A program made the position numbers and the translations under genes. The notes under the pieces were generated by a model. That model was not told the origin of the DNA, did not search any database, and saw only the letters and a list, made by a program, of their open reading frames with translations. Of a DNA stretch of 64,000 nucleotides, positions 48,492-58,354 are shown in pieces. Source of the DNA: Selaginella moellendorffii (taxonomy: Eukaryota > Streptophyta > Lycopodiopsida > Selaginellales > Selaginellaceae); contig NW_003314305.1 of assembly GCF_000143415.4 (NCBI RefSeq), positions 191,325 through 255,324 of the forward strand, read 5' to 3'. Numbering within the stretch: position 1 is the first letter of the stretch; every line of letters starts with the position of its first letter.

Positions 48492-48885
48492 AGCGATCAA
48501 ACTAGAACGCGGATTGCACAACTAAAAAGTATAGGAGCACGAAAACTTACTGTGGGAGACCATCCTCTTATAAAGCAGAGCGTAGGCATGGGGATCTCCC
48601 TTTGGATACGGCAAATACATTTCTTCTTAATGTTAGTCTTGCTTGCTCGCACGAGATTTTCCACGTCGTTATGCTCGTTTTTTTCTTGATCAATGACAAG
48701 AGATGGGTCAGTGACTTGACTTAACCGGCATGACCTTCCAGAATTCCACAAGATGGTTGCTGGGAACTTAAATAGTTCTATAGATCATAGATCATCAAGA
48801 ATAAAGATGACCTACAAATTAACGAATATACCAAGAAAAGTATGCAAGTATATGATTCTCTTCGATTAGGTCATAGATAGAGAAC
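48492..48885. promoter_or_regulatory. Divergent promoter CAP1 / VWA1
   Basis: 394 bp between the two opposite start codons, conserved almost exactly at 57961-58354 in unit 2. VWA2 lacks this upstream region. Confidence 0.6.
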
Positions 48886-50582
48886 ATGGCGGCAGGGTTT
48901 GAGAATTCCGAGGTAAGCAGCACGCTCCAGGAAGACGAGATCGTCCATCTTAGCGAGGAGCTAGGCTGGCTAGTGATTGGCGAGCAGCCGGAGCTCAAGA
49001 TCATCGGCGAGGTCGACAAGATCAAGGCCAGGGGAGAAGAAGAAGAAGAAGAAGAGCGATGCTATACAGCGCTCGTCCATCTCAAAGCTCCCAAAAGCGA
49101 TAGCTCCGATGATGCTCGCGCCCCGGTCGATCTGGTCACAGTGCTGGACGTGAGCGGCAGCATGCGCGGCCAGAAGCTGGAGCTCGTCAAGACCGCCATG
49201 GAGTTTGTGATCCGGAATTTGCGACAGCAGGACCGCCTCGCGATCGTCTCCTTCTCGGACGAGCCCAAAGTCCATCTCGGTCTCAAGAGGATGACTTACG
49301 ACGGTCGAGAGGCGGCACTCAGTGCAGTGGAGAAGCTGCGGACCCTGGGAGGGACCGAGATCCGTCCGGGGCTAAAGGCTGGATTCGATCTTCTCTCGCG
49401 GCGCAGGAACAGGAACCCGGTGTCGAGCATCATGCTTCTCTCGGACGGGATGGACAATGCGATCACGTTCAAGCGATGCAAAGTTCTTCCAGTGGATTCC
49501 TACCTCGAGGACTGCAGTGAGCGGGTTCCAGTGCACACTTTCGGATTTGGAAGTGACCATGATCCCGAGGCCATGCTCAGCATCGCCGAGGCCACAGGCG
49601 GCAGCTTTTGCTACGTGCAAGAGGAGTCCACCGTCCAGCACGCGTTTGCTCAGTGCATTGGCGGGCTGCTTAGCGTGGTGGCACAGGAAGTGGAGGTCTG
49701 CATCGAGGCGAGTGGCGGAGCGAAGATCAGGAGTGTGGAAGCCACCGCCGGAACGACGGCCATGGATGGCGATCGAGCTGCGACAGTGAAGCTTGGATCC
49801 TTGTACGCGGAAGAGGAGAGAGATATCCTGGTGGAGCTCTTGCTGCCTAGCTCTGACTCGAGCTCTTCGTCGATGGAACTTCTCAAAGTTGGGGGGAGCT
49901 TTCGAGACCCCGGGCAGTCGAACAAGACCCAGCAGTTTGCAACTTCGAGCTTGGTAATCCAGGAGCTCAAAGCTGGCGAAGAAGAGGAGGCGGTAAGGAT
50001 TGAGGTGGACAGGCAGAAGAACCGTGTGAGTGCCTCGAAGGCGATGGCTGCCGCTCGTAAGCTGGGGTCTGGCAGCTTGGCATCGGCAAAGCAAGCGCTG
50101 GTGGACGTGAAGGAAAAGATTGAGAGCTCCCGAGCGTTTGGAGCTGGCGATGGCTTGTCCAAGAGATTGGTGAGAGAACTCGACGAGCTGATCCAGTGCA
50201 TGAAGGAGGATTATTACCAGTTTGGGGGGCATGCCATGCTGCTTGCCAAGGGGAATTCTCACTGCAACCAGCGAGCTTCGTACCAGCCAACGTACCAGCC
50301 AACATGTAAGACATTTTGGACAGCTCTTTTGTGTTCTAACTCTTGTGAACTCTCTTCTCTCTCTTTGAATCAGCCCGTTTTGCCGGTTGCAGCAGCAACA
50401 ACGTACCTCTCTGTGGCAGCACCAACCACAGCAGCAGCAACGTAGCGTTCGCAAACTTTAGCAAATTCGATTTCCACGCTAGAAGTTCCTTGGCACAAGA
50501 CGATGAGCCAGAGACATCCTATGAAACGTCGGCGATGGTAGATATGCTGGACAAGTCTAAGAAGTTCAAGAGTAATAGATAA
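48886..50582 (+). CDS. VWA1: VWA-domain protein (WAV3-like, no RING)
   Basis: Exons 48886-50305 and 50374-50582 give 542 residues. The von Willebrand A domain (about 80-270) has an intact metal-ion-dependent adhesion site: DVSGS at 88-92, T157 in GGTEI and D187 in LLSDGMD. A beta-rich region and a helical tail follow (KNRVSASKAMAAARKLGSGS), as in the plant WAV3/EDA40 family of VWA E3 ligases, but the N-terminal RING finger of that family is absent. Exon 2 encodes a Ser/Asn-rich tail ending AMVDMLDKSKKFKS. If the 68-bp intron is retained the frame stays open to 50445, giving a different end. Probably intracellular; a protein-binding role is inferred. Confidence 0.88.
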
Positions 50583-50589
50583 ATCTAGA

Positions 50590-51020
50590 TTTTTCTATTT
50601 GATGCATGTTGCGGTGTGTTGGTGGAAACATGGAGAAGTTAAGCAAAAGAGCAGAATCACAGAACTTACAGATCACTGGAAACCTGGTGAAAGCCCTTGC
50701 AGCTGTGGCATCCTAGTTGATGTTGCAAGCATAAACAGTAAGATAAAGGGAGATAACCAGCTTTATACTTGAGAATGGCATCACCATCTTTAAGCAAGCA
50801 ACCTCTCCATTTTGTGATCAAACTAAAGATGGAGAGAGCTGGATTTTGTGAGCTTTTGATAAGCTGATTCATTGCAGCGTTTTCTCGAAATCAAATACAT
50901 GGCGATGGCGTTCCAGGACAAAACGTAATAGTTATAATAGATACCCTTGTTCAGTAAAGGTATAAAGTTCGAAACCTTCGCCCACACGGCAAGTAGCTAG
51001 CTACGTAAATAGCTCTCTTC
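50590..51020. other. Spacer between VWA1 and VWA2
   Basis: Unique to unit 1. No gene recognised; a 68-codon minus-strand frame lacks motifs. This is the spacer removed in the VWA3 hybrid. Confidence 0.6.
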
Positions 51021-51027
51021 GATTACA

Positions 51028-52739
51028 ATGGCGGCAGGATTTGAGAAATCCGAGGTAAGCAGCATGGATCTCACGCTCCAGGAAGACGAGATCGTCCATC
51101 TTAGCGAGGAGCTAGGCTGGCTAGTGATTGGCGAGCAGCCGGAGCTCAAGATCATCGGCGAGGTCGACAAGATCAAGGCCAGGGGAGAAGAAGAAGAAGA
51201 GCGATGCTATACAGCGCTCGTCCATCTCAAAGCTCCTAAAAGCGATAGCTCCGATGATGCTCGCGCCCCGGTCGATCTGGTCACAGTGCTGGACGTGAGC
51301 GGCAGCATGCGCGGCCAGAAGCTGGAGCTCGTCAAGACCGCCATGGAGTTTGTGATCCGGAATTTGCGACAGCAGGACCGCCTCGCGATCGTCTCCTTCT
51401 CGGACGAGCCCAAAGTCCATCTCGGTCTCAAGAGGATGACTCACGACGGTCGAGCCGCGGCACTCAGTGCAGTGGAGAAGCTCCGGAGCTTGGGAGGAAC
51501 AGAGATCCGTCCAGGGCTAAAGGCTGGATTCGATCTTCTTTCGCGGCGCAAGAATAGGAACCCGGTGTCGAGCATCATGCTTCTCTCGGACGGGATGGAC
51601 AATGCGATCACGTTCAAGCGATGCAAAGTTCTTCCAGTGGATTCCTACCTCGAGGACTGCAGTGAGCGGGTTCCAGTGCACACTTTCGGATTTGGAAGTG
51701 ACCATGATCCCGAGGCCATGCTCAGCATCGCCGAGGCCACAGGCGGCAGCTTTTGCTACGTGCAAGAGGAGTCCACCGTCCAGCACGCGTTTGCTCAGTG
51801 CATTGGCGGGCTGCTTAGCGTGGTGGCACAGGAAGTGGAGGTCTTCATCGAGGCGAGTGGCGGAGCGAAGATCAAGAGTGTGGAGGCCACCGCCGGGATG
51901 ACAGCCATGGATGGAGATCGAGCTGCGACGGTGAAGCTTGGATCCCTGTATGCGGAAGAGGAGAGAGATATCCTGGTGGAGCTCTTGCTGCCTAGCTCCG
52001 ACTCGAGCTCTTTGTCGATGGAACTTCTCAAAGTTGAGGGAAGCTTTCAAGACCCTGGGCATTCGAACAAGACCCAACTGCTTGCAACTTCGAGCTTGGT
52101 GATCCAGGAGCTCAAAGCTGGCGAAGAGGAGGAGGCGACAAAGATCGAGGTGGACAGGCAGAAGAACCGTGTGAGTGCCTCGAAGGCGATGGCTGCCGCT
52201 CGTAAGCTGGGGTCTGGCAGCTTGGCGTCGGCAAAGCAAGTGCTGGTGGACGTGAAACAAAAGATAGAGAGCTCCCGAGCGTTTGGAGCTGGCGATGGCT
52301 TGTCCAGGAGATTGGTGAGAGAACTCGACGAGCTGATCCAGTGCATGAAGCGGGATTATTACCACTCCGAGGGACATGCTGTGCTGCTTGCCAAGGGGAA
52401 TTCTCACTGCAACCAGCGAGCTTCGTACCAGTCGAGAGGTAAGACATTTTGGACAGCTCTTTTGTGTTCTAACTCTTGTGAATTTTGTTACTTAAATCAG
52501 CACGGAAGCGCCCCGCCTTTTTCGAAGGTGGCAGAGGTGGCAGAGGGGGCAGAGGTGCTGGTGCTAAACCACGGAGCAATGCAGCTCCTTGTCTTGGTGC
52601 TAGTGCTAAAAGAATGAGCACTGGTGGGGTTCTTTCAGAAAGCCTGGTACAAGAGACATCCTCAGATGATGAGTCGTACCGAACGTCGGCGATGGTAGAT
52701 ATGCTGGACAAATCCAAGAAATTCAAGAGTAAGAGATAG
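51028..52739 (+). CDS. VWA2: VWA-domain protein with RGG-type tail
   Basis: Exons 51028-52438 and 52501-52739 give 549 residues. The body closely resembles VWA1 with the same metal-site residues, differing for example in MTHDGRAAAL versus MTYDGREAAL and in the start (FEKSEVSSMDLTLQ versus FENSEVSSTLQ). Exon 2 differs strongly: ARKRPAFFEGGRGGRGGRG followed by a basic stretch, then a shared end AMVDMLDKSKKFKS. The RGG repeats and KR cluster suggest RNA binding, arginine methylation or nuclear targeting, which is inference. The upstream region is not the CAP-linked one. Confidence 0.88.
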
Positions 52740-52744
52740 ATCTA

Positions 52745-53300
52745 GATTTCAAGTTGACAAAGCTCGAACTTGACAAGCATAAGTGTGTTCCGAACTCCAA
52801 AGTAAGCGTTTCTGGCCCAACACGATCCAGATCCAGCCATTCCCCATCCAATGGTCAGGTCAACGACAAGAAATAGTCAACGACCCATACCTAAGCGTCC
52901 GACGTGAAAGCACTGGGCCTTCTTATGGAGTTTGCATTGCTATCGTTTTCTGGACTTTTCTCCTCAATCAGTTTGCAGAGCCAGATGCTCGAAGCCCTGA
53001 TGCTGCACTCCACAGTCAAGATGATGGGAGCTCCCATCAATGCTGATTAAACTGGAGGGTTTTCAAAGCTCTACTTCAGAAATCTGGTGTGGACAATCAG
53101 CCCATACAATTACCTTTGCTATGTTCCAGAACAAGAAGCTTATTGTCTATCAATCTAAGGAGGACATGTAACTTCTTGCTCCTTCTGTCACATGCATTTT
53201 TAACAAAAGTAGTCTTCTTCAGAGAAACAAATAGATCTTGTTCAATTCAGAGAGGAGAGGTAGTAATTGTGGATGAAACCGACTGTATTAAATATTTATA
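52745..53300. other. 3' flank between VWA2 and PPR1
   Basis: Nearly identical to 60075-60625. An open plus frame (87 codons) has no motif. It contains the convergent 3' ends of VWA2 and PPR1. Confidence 0.5.
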
Positions 53301-53308
53301 CACATTGT

Positions 53309-54379
53309 CTAGTTTGTTATGCTAGCAAGAAGCATGTAAGGACTTGCTCTAAGGAGCTTTTGATCCTGTTGTAAGTAGAAGATGTTACTGGCTACTCGTG
53401 CCCCACATTCCACATCGTTCTGTAGTCTACAGGCACTCAGCAAACATCCCCATGAAACGTCATCGGGAGTGAATGGCATGCTGTGAATCAACTCTTCTGC
53501 CTCGTGAATCCTTCCCATTCTCGCCAGAATGTCTATCATGCATCGGAAGTTTTCCACTGACGGTCTAAAGTCGTGATCAAAAGCCATGGATCTAAACCAC
53601 GACAGCGCCTCCTGGAGCATTCCTTCGTGGCTAAACGCAAACAAAATCCCTGTGACTGTCGTCTCCTCGCAGTTGACACCTTCAACGCACATCCTGAACG
53701 ATAGCTCCAACGCAGTTTGGATGTAACCTTTTTGAGCATAAGCAACGATCATAGCATTCCAGGAAACCGTGTTTTTCTCATGCATTTGGTGGAAGATTTC
53801 TTTTGCTTCGAAAAGATGGCCATTATGGGCATGCGTTACGATCAGAGCATTCAAGACTGATGTTTCTTGAGAAGCGTTCCAAGGGATTAAATCTCTGGCT
53901 TGAGTCACGTTTCCATTCTCTCCACAAGCGATTACCATGCTTGTCCATGACAGATTATTGCTCGCCGGGATTTTCTCGAGCAAAGCTTTTGCGTGATCTA
54001 GATATCCAGCAGTGGCTAAAGCTGAAATTGCAGCGTTCCAACACATAAGGTCACGCATGGGGCACCTCTCAAAGTAAACTTTCGCTTCTTCCAACTTCCT
54101 CTTGGACACGAGCACACACACCATTGAAGTCCAGCTTATCACGCTCCACCCCGGCATTTTCCAGAATGTCGTTGTGGCCATGCAAAGATTACCAGAATCC
54201 GCGTTTGCTTGAAGTATAGTCGTCCACGAAGCCAAGTTTCTCTGAGGCATGTCGCCAAAAAGCTCGCAAACTTTCTCAGTATTAAGATTCTCGCGGTACA
54301 TCTGAAGCATGATTTTCTGGTTGGGCATGAGCAATGGCCACGGGATGGGTTCAAGAGGTGAAAGAGAATCTAATGCCAA
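53309..54379 (-). CDS. PPR1: pentatricopeptide repeat protein (PLS type)
   Basis: One exon, 356 residues. It consists of consecutive PPR-type repeats, visible as SWTTILQANADSGN, SWTSMVCVLVSKRKLEEAKV, CWNAAISALATAGYLDHAKA, SWTSMVIACGENGNVTQARD, NALIVTHAHNGHLFEAKEIF and SWNAMIVAYAQKGYIQTALE. Then comes a C-terminal part like an E motif (HEAEELIHSMPFTPDDVSWG). It ends at ASPYMLLASITN, where E/DYW proteins usually continue. PPR proteins bind organellar RNA; no DYW deaminase is present. The N terminus is not a clear transit peptide. The duplication breakpoint lies in codon 23. Confidence 0.85.
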   Translation of the reverse strand: MALDSLSPLEPIPWPLLMPNQKIMLQMYRENLNTEKVCELFGDMPQRNLASWTTILQANADSGNLCMATTTFWKMPGWSVISWTSMVCVLVSKRKLEEAKVYFERCPMRDLMCWNAAISALATAGYLDHAKALLEKIPASNNLSWTSMVIACGENGNVTQARDLIPWNASQETSVLNALIVTHAHNGHLFEAKEIFHQMHEKNTVSWNAMIVAYAQKGYIQTALELSFRMCVEGVNCEETTVTGILFAFSHEGMLQEALSWFRSMAFDHDFRPSVENFRCMIDILARMGRIHEAEELIHSMPFTPDDVSWGCLLSACRLQNDVECGARVASNIFYLQQDQKLLRASPYMLLASITN

Positions 54380-54831
54380 AGTTGCAATGCTGATTCAGGC
54401 CTATTTAGAGCCATCCAGGCCAAATAGATTACAATTCTTATATTCTTTGTCCGCTCGGGGAGAAAGAAAAAAAAAGCATATGTTGATCTGCAAACCAATG
54501 CTTTTGATTTCATTGGATTTTTAATCACAGCCCAGTGCGTTCTTAATGGCACAGAGGAGACAGGCCTGGAAGCAGCTGGGGGCGATTCTCCAGGACCAGA
54601 AAGCGTGACTAATCAAAGAGCCACGTAAAGAGAAACTCAGAGAACTATACGAAACAATGGAAAACATGGAAAGACGATGGAAACAAGCTCTGCGATGAAA
54701 CAATGGAAAACAATGGAAAAAACACAACATCCAAGAACATCTTCTCGACGATTCATGACCCTCGACAACCTGGAGAGTCTACATGAGAACTCAGAAAACG
54801 ACGGAAACTTCATTGTAAACTTACGGATAAC

Positions 54832-55407
54832 CTAAAACTGGGGACGGCCCTGCTGAAACCGGGAGGTGAAACTTTGCCCTCCGCATTCTAGCTCGACCTT
54901 CATGCCATCCCGAAAGCTGAGAACATACTCGGAGCACAAGTTTATGAGCTCGTGGCCGAGGACGAAATCGTGGCGAGCCAGATTCATGACCGCGAAATCC
55001 AGGCATCCCTTGAACCCGCCCTCGAGCTCAAACTCGAGGTCCGCCACTTTGCGATTGCTGGGCTGCGCGGTGCTCCCCACAAGCAGGTTGACGCTAAACG
55101 GACGGCACAGCGAAGTCGTCAGCCCGAGGCGGTTGACGGCGTTGACCGACACGAAGCTGTCCGAGTTCTGGCTGAGCATGAAGGACGCCGGGCGGCCGTT
55201 GACCGTGCCCCGGAGCCAGCGGCCATAGTCGTCGTCGCCCATGAAGGACACCAGGCACGTCTTGGCCAGCGGCGCCGCCGTGAGCTCGGCTACCAAGTCT
55301 TGAGCCTCGTTCAAGCTGCCTGGCTGCTTGCCCGCCACGAACTCGGCCACCTCAGCGTTGGGTACCGACTGGAGAAAGCTGCATACCTCGAGAGGAAGAA
55401 GCTCCAT
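54832..55407 (-). CDS. Gene A2: retropepsin-like protein, copy of A1
   Basis: 191 residues, same as A1 in this part. The upstream open extension to 55716 (294 residues) is also kept, with the donor likewise mutated to ATGAGC. The catalytic D[ST]G is absent. Near-identity to A1 reflects recent duplication rather than independent support for function. Confidence 0.5.
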   Translation of the reverse strand: MELLPLEVCSFLQSVPNAEVAEFVAGKQPGSLNEAQDLVAELTAAPLAKTCLVSFMGDDDYGRWLRGTVNGRPASFMLSQNSDSFVSVNAVNRLGLTTSLCRPFSVNLLVGSTAQPSNRKVADLEFELEGGFKGCLDFAVMNLARHDFVLGHELINLCSEYVLSFRDGMKVELECGGQSFTSRFQQGRPQF

Positions 55408-56207
55408 TTCTTGCCCTAGGACCGTTTCAGGAGAAGAATATACCCGTGATTTTAAAACCCTGCTTGGGGCCCTGGTGCTCATCTCAAGATGTAGAGCCGC
55501 ATCCAAATTCTCAGGGCTGTGCTTGAGATATCCCGGCACTACACTCTTTTCCAGGTCCTCAAGAACGTTAGCAGGGAATATTCGCACCTTGTTCTTTTCG
55601 GCCCAAACCATGGTACGTGTACATTTGTTTTCCTTGATGATCTTTTTCATAGTTTCTGAGCCTTGTAGCTTGATCTTATTCACCACCTGAACAACAATGA
55701 CAGACAAATACGACATCGGTCTCTAGAAGGTTTGCTATCAGTTTTCAGATCTTCTTACTAGGTGATTGTCATGGGCTATGTTCCTCGAGGCGAGGGCACA
55801 GACGCAATGCCAGTGCATGACATCGGCGAGCACCTGGTACTCTTTCTCGGGAGGACGTGGTAGAGGGAGCGGAGGTTCAGGCCCTCTCCTAGAGTCTCAC
55901 ACCTGGATACGTCTTGGAGCTTGCAGCTTGATGCCGTCGCGAACGTGATAGTTGATGTGGATGAGCTGGCCAGCCTAAGGTCACAGTTCCAAAACACCAT
56001 CAGGATATTATTCCATTGATGGTTTCATAGGTGCTTTTATTGATGAGGCTGTTCCCAAAGCTTATATAGCTTCGTCTTCTAAAATGATAGCCGAGCTTGG
56101 GAAACGTGAAAACCATGAGAATCATAACTTCTGGACGATGTCCAAGCCCTTTCATCACCTGCAAGTTAACAGAACTGAAAAGAGAAGCGAGCAGAAACTC
56201 ACGGCGT

Positions 56208-56752
56208 TTACTCCTCAAACTGGGGACGACCCTGGCGGAACGGCGAGGTAAACTTCTGCCCACCGCCTAATCCAAAGTCGACCTTGATGATACCATCATC
56301 GTCCTTGTAAATCGCCTCGGAGCACACCTTCAAGAGCTGGTGCCCGAGGACGAAATCGTGGTGAATCAGATCCATAACTGAAAAATCCATGCTGAAACTT
56401 GAGTTTGCGAACTTTGCGATTGTGGGGCGGAGAGGGGTTCCCGCCCAGGAACTTGACGCAAAACGGGCGGCACAGCGTCCTGGTCGGCCCCAGCCTATTG
56501 ACCGCATTGACCGACACGAAGCTGTCCGAGTTCTGGCTCAGCATGAAGGATACCGGGCGGCCGTTGACCAGTTGCCGTAGTCCTCGTTGCCCATGTAGAC
56601 ACCCAGCACCGCTTGGCCAGCGGCGCCGCCGTGGCCACCACGGCTTGGGCCTCGCTCACGCTGCCTGGCTGCTTGGCCGCCACGAACTCAGCCACCTCGG
56701 TGTTTGACACCGACTGGAGATAGCTGTGTACCTCGAGAGAAAGAAGCTCCAT
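56208..56752 (-). pseudogene. Gene B2: frameshifted copy of B1
   Basis: Shares all three deletions with B1, so the damage predates the duplication that made units 1 and 2. Confidence 0.75.
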
Positions 56753-56756
56753 TTTT

Positions 56757-57430
56757 TCCTAACTTTTCTTGCCCTACTGGGAGAAGAATATACTTAACAG
56801 AAAGTTTGCGCTAGGAGCATAAACAAAGAGCGAAGGAGTGAGGAGTGAAGCTTTCTTTCAGTAAAAGCAATACACTTTCCTGGTTGTTCTTGGACAAGGA
56901 AGTCCAGCTTAAATTAACAAATCTCACATGTACAAAATTATTAACAGTATATAATTTTTGGAACCTGTATCTAAAATATACTAAAATATTCTGGTTTATT
57001 TTACTATCTAAAGATTGTTATTCATTTTGTATCTATAATTTATAAACTTTCTTAACCACTTACTAGTATATTCTAAGTTAATCTGATGTTTATAATTTAT
57101 AACACAAGATTAATTTTATTACAAGTTATCAATGTGATTAATAAATAAAAAGCACTCAAATTATTTAATTTCTAATTTTTGAGAAGATAACCAATCGTTT
57201 ATGACATCTCCCACAATGATATCGCTCCATTCGGTACAAACACGTCCCATACAAGAACTTCCCACGTCCTCCAGTTTATCTGAGTCACTAAGAAATAAGA
57301 AACAAGAAAAGAATTGCTTTCTACCTGATTAGCAGAATGGTGTTGCTTGACGTCTTCAGTCCCTTCGTTGGTAGCATAAAGGCAGAGCAAAAACAGCAGA
57401 GCAAATTTATTGATATTTCATCTTTATTTC
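56757..57430. other. AT-rich spacer between B2 and CAP2
   Basis: Copy of 47280-47960 with small indels. No gene. Confidence 0.55.
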
Positions 57431-57456
57431 ATACATAACTATTTTCATATCGATCT

Positions 57457-57960
57457 TTAGTAAGGCTTCTGGCCTCCAACGTTGCCTGGTGGATCATAGT
57501 TGCAACTCACAATGTACGCATTCGCACCATTGCATTTCACTCGAGCGCATCCCACTCGCACCGAGTTCCTCCACACAACCTGAGTGTAGTGCCCGCACAC
57601 CTTGCCCGGAGCACAAGTGTTTGATGCGTAATTGTAATCAGCCTTTTCCTTCACCCATTCTTTGACTGCGTCCGTGGCTGGAGGCGCCACCAAGCCATCG
57701 CTCCCCCTCCACATATACAAGTTCTCGCCATACGGCCCTTTAGAGTGGACCATTTGACAGCTCGCCTGGAGAGTCGAGGCCCAGTTTTGCGCATACGAGG
57801 CAACTTGCGTGCTCCAAACCAGCGGAGGAACATTAACAGCAGATCTCGCGGAGTTGTGTGCGTCGACAAGATCACTCTCCGTGCTTGCAAGACCTGCGTG
57901 GAGAAATCCAGTGCCATAGATCACAAGAACCATTAGAGTTGCACGAAGAACTCCCCCCAT
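57457..57960 (-). CDS. CAP2: secreted PR-1-like CAP-domain protein
   Basis: 167 residues with the same signal peptide and CAP motifs as CAP1. Visible changes are STQ for NEQ after LVW, HSKGPYGEN for HSSGPYGEN and GLVAPPAT for GLAPPPAT. All cysteines and the GHYTQVVW signature are kept. It is head-to-head with VWA3. Confidence 0.93.
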   Translation of the reverse strand: MGGVLRATLMVLVIYGTGFLHAGLASTESDLVDAHNSARSAVNVPPLVWSTQVASYAQNWASTLQASCQMVHSKGPYGENLYMWRGSDGLVAPPATDAVKEWVKEKADYNYASNTCAPGKVCGHYTQVVWRNSVRVGCARVKCNGANAYIVSCNYDPPGNVGGQKPY

Positions 57961-58354
57961 AGCGATCAAACTAGAACGCGGATTGCACAACTCAAAAGTA
58001 TAGGAGCACGAAAACTTACTGTGGGAGACCATCCTCTTATAAAGCAGAGCGTAGGCATGGGGATCTCCCTTTGGATACGGCAAATACATTTCTTCTTAAT
58101 GTTAGTCTTGCTTGCTCGCACGAGATTTTCCACGTCGTTATGCTCGTTTTTTTCTTGATCAATGACAAGAGATGGGTCAGTGACTTGACTTAACCGGCAT
58201 GACCTTCCAGAATTCCACAAGATGGTTGCTGGGAACTTAAATAGTTCTATAGATCATAGATCATCAAGAATAAAGATGACCTACAAATTAACGAATATAC
58301 CAAGAAAAGTATGCAAGTATATGATTCTCTTCGATTAGGTCATAGATAGAGAAC
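57961..58354. promoter_or_regulatory. Divergent promoter CAP2 / VWA3
   Basis: 394 bp between opposite start codons, matching 48492-48885. Confidence 0.6.

Larger units (their letters stand above)
44837..54310. repeat. Tandem segmental duplication, unit 1 (9474 bp)
   Basis: Starts at 'gattttctggttgggcatga' inside PPR coding sequence and ends where that phrase recurs at 54311. Contents: truncated PPR 5' end, gene A1, pseudogene B1, CAP1, VWA1, VWA2 and PPR1. Long stretches are almost base-for-base identical to unit 2, including introns and spacers, so the duplication is recent. Confidence 0.95.

Noticed and set aside
49372-50454. 360-codon minus-strand frame opposite VWA1 (and the 296-codon ones opposite VWA2 and VWA3)
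   Set aside because: They overlap the intact VWA domain on the other strand; His/Leu/Arg-rich shadow translation without motifs.
57961-58089. Longer CAP2 start giving 210 residues (MYLPYPKGD...)
   Set aside because: It would bury the signal peptide behind about 43 hydrophilic residues. The unit 1 copy also has a stop in this stretch, so the internal ATG is preferred.
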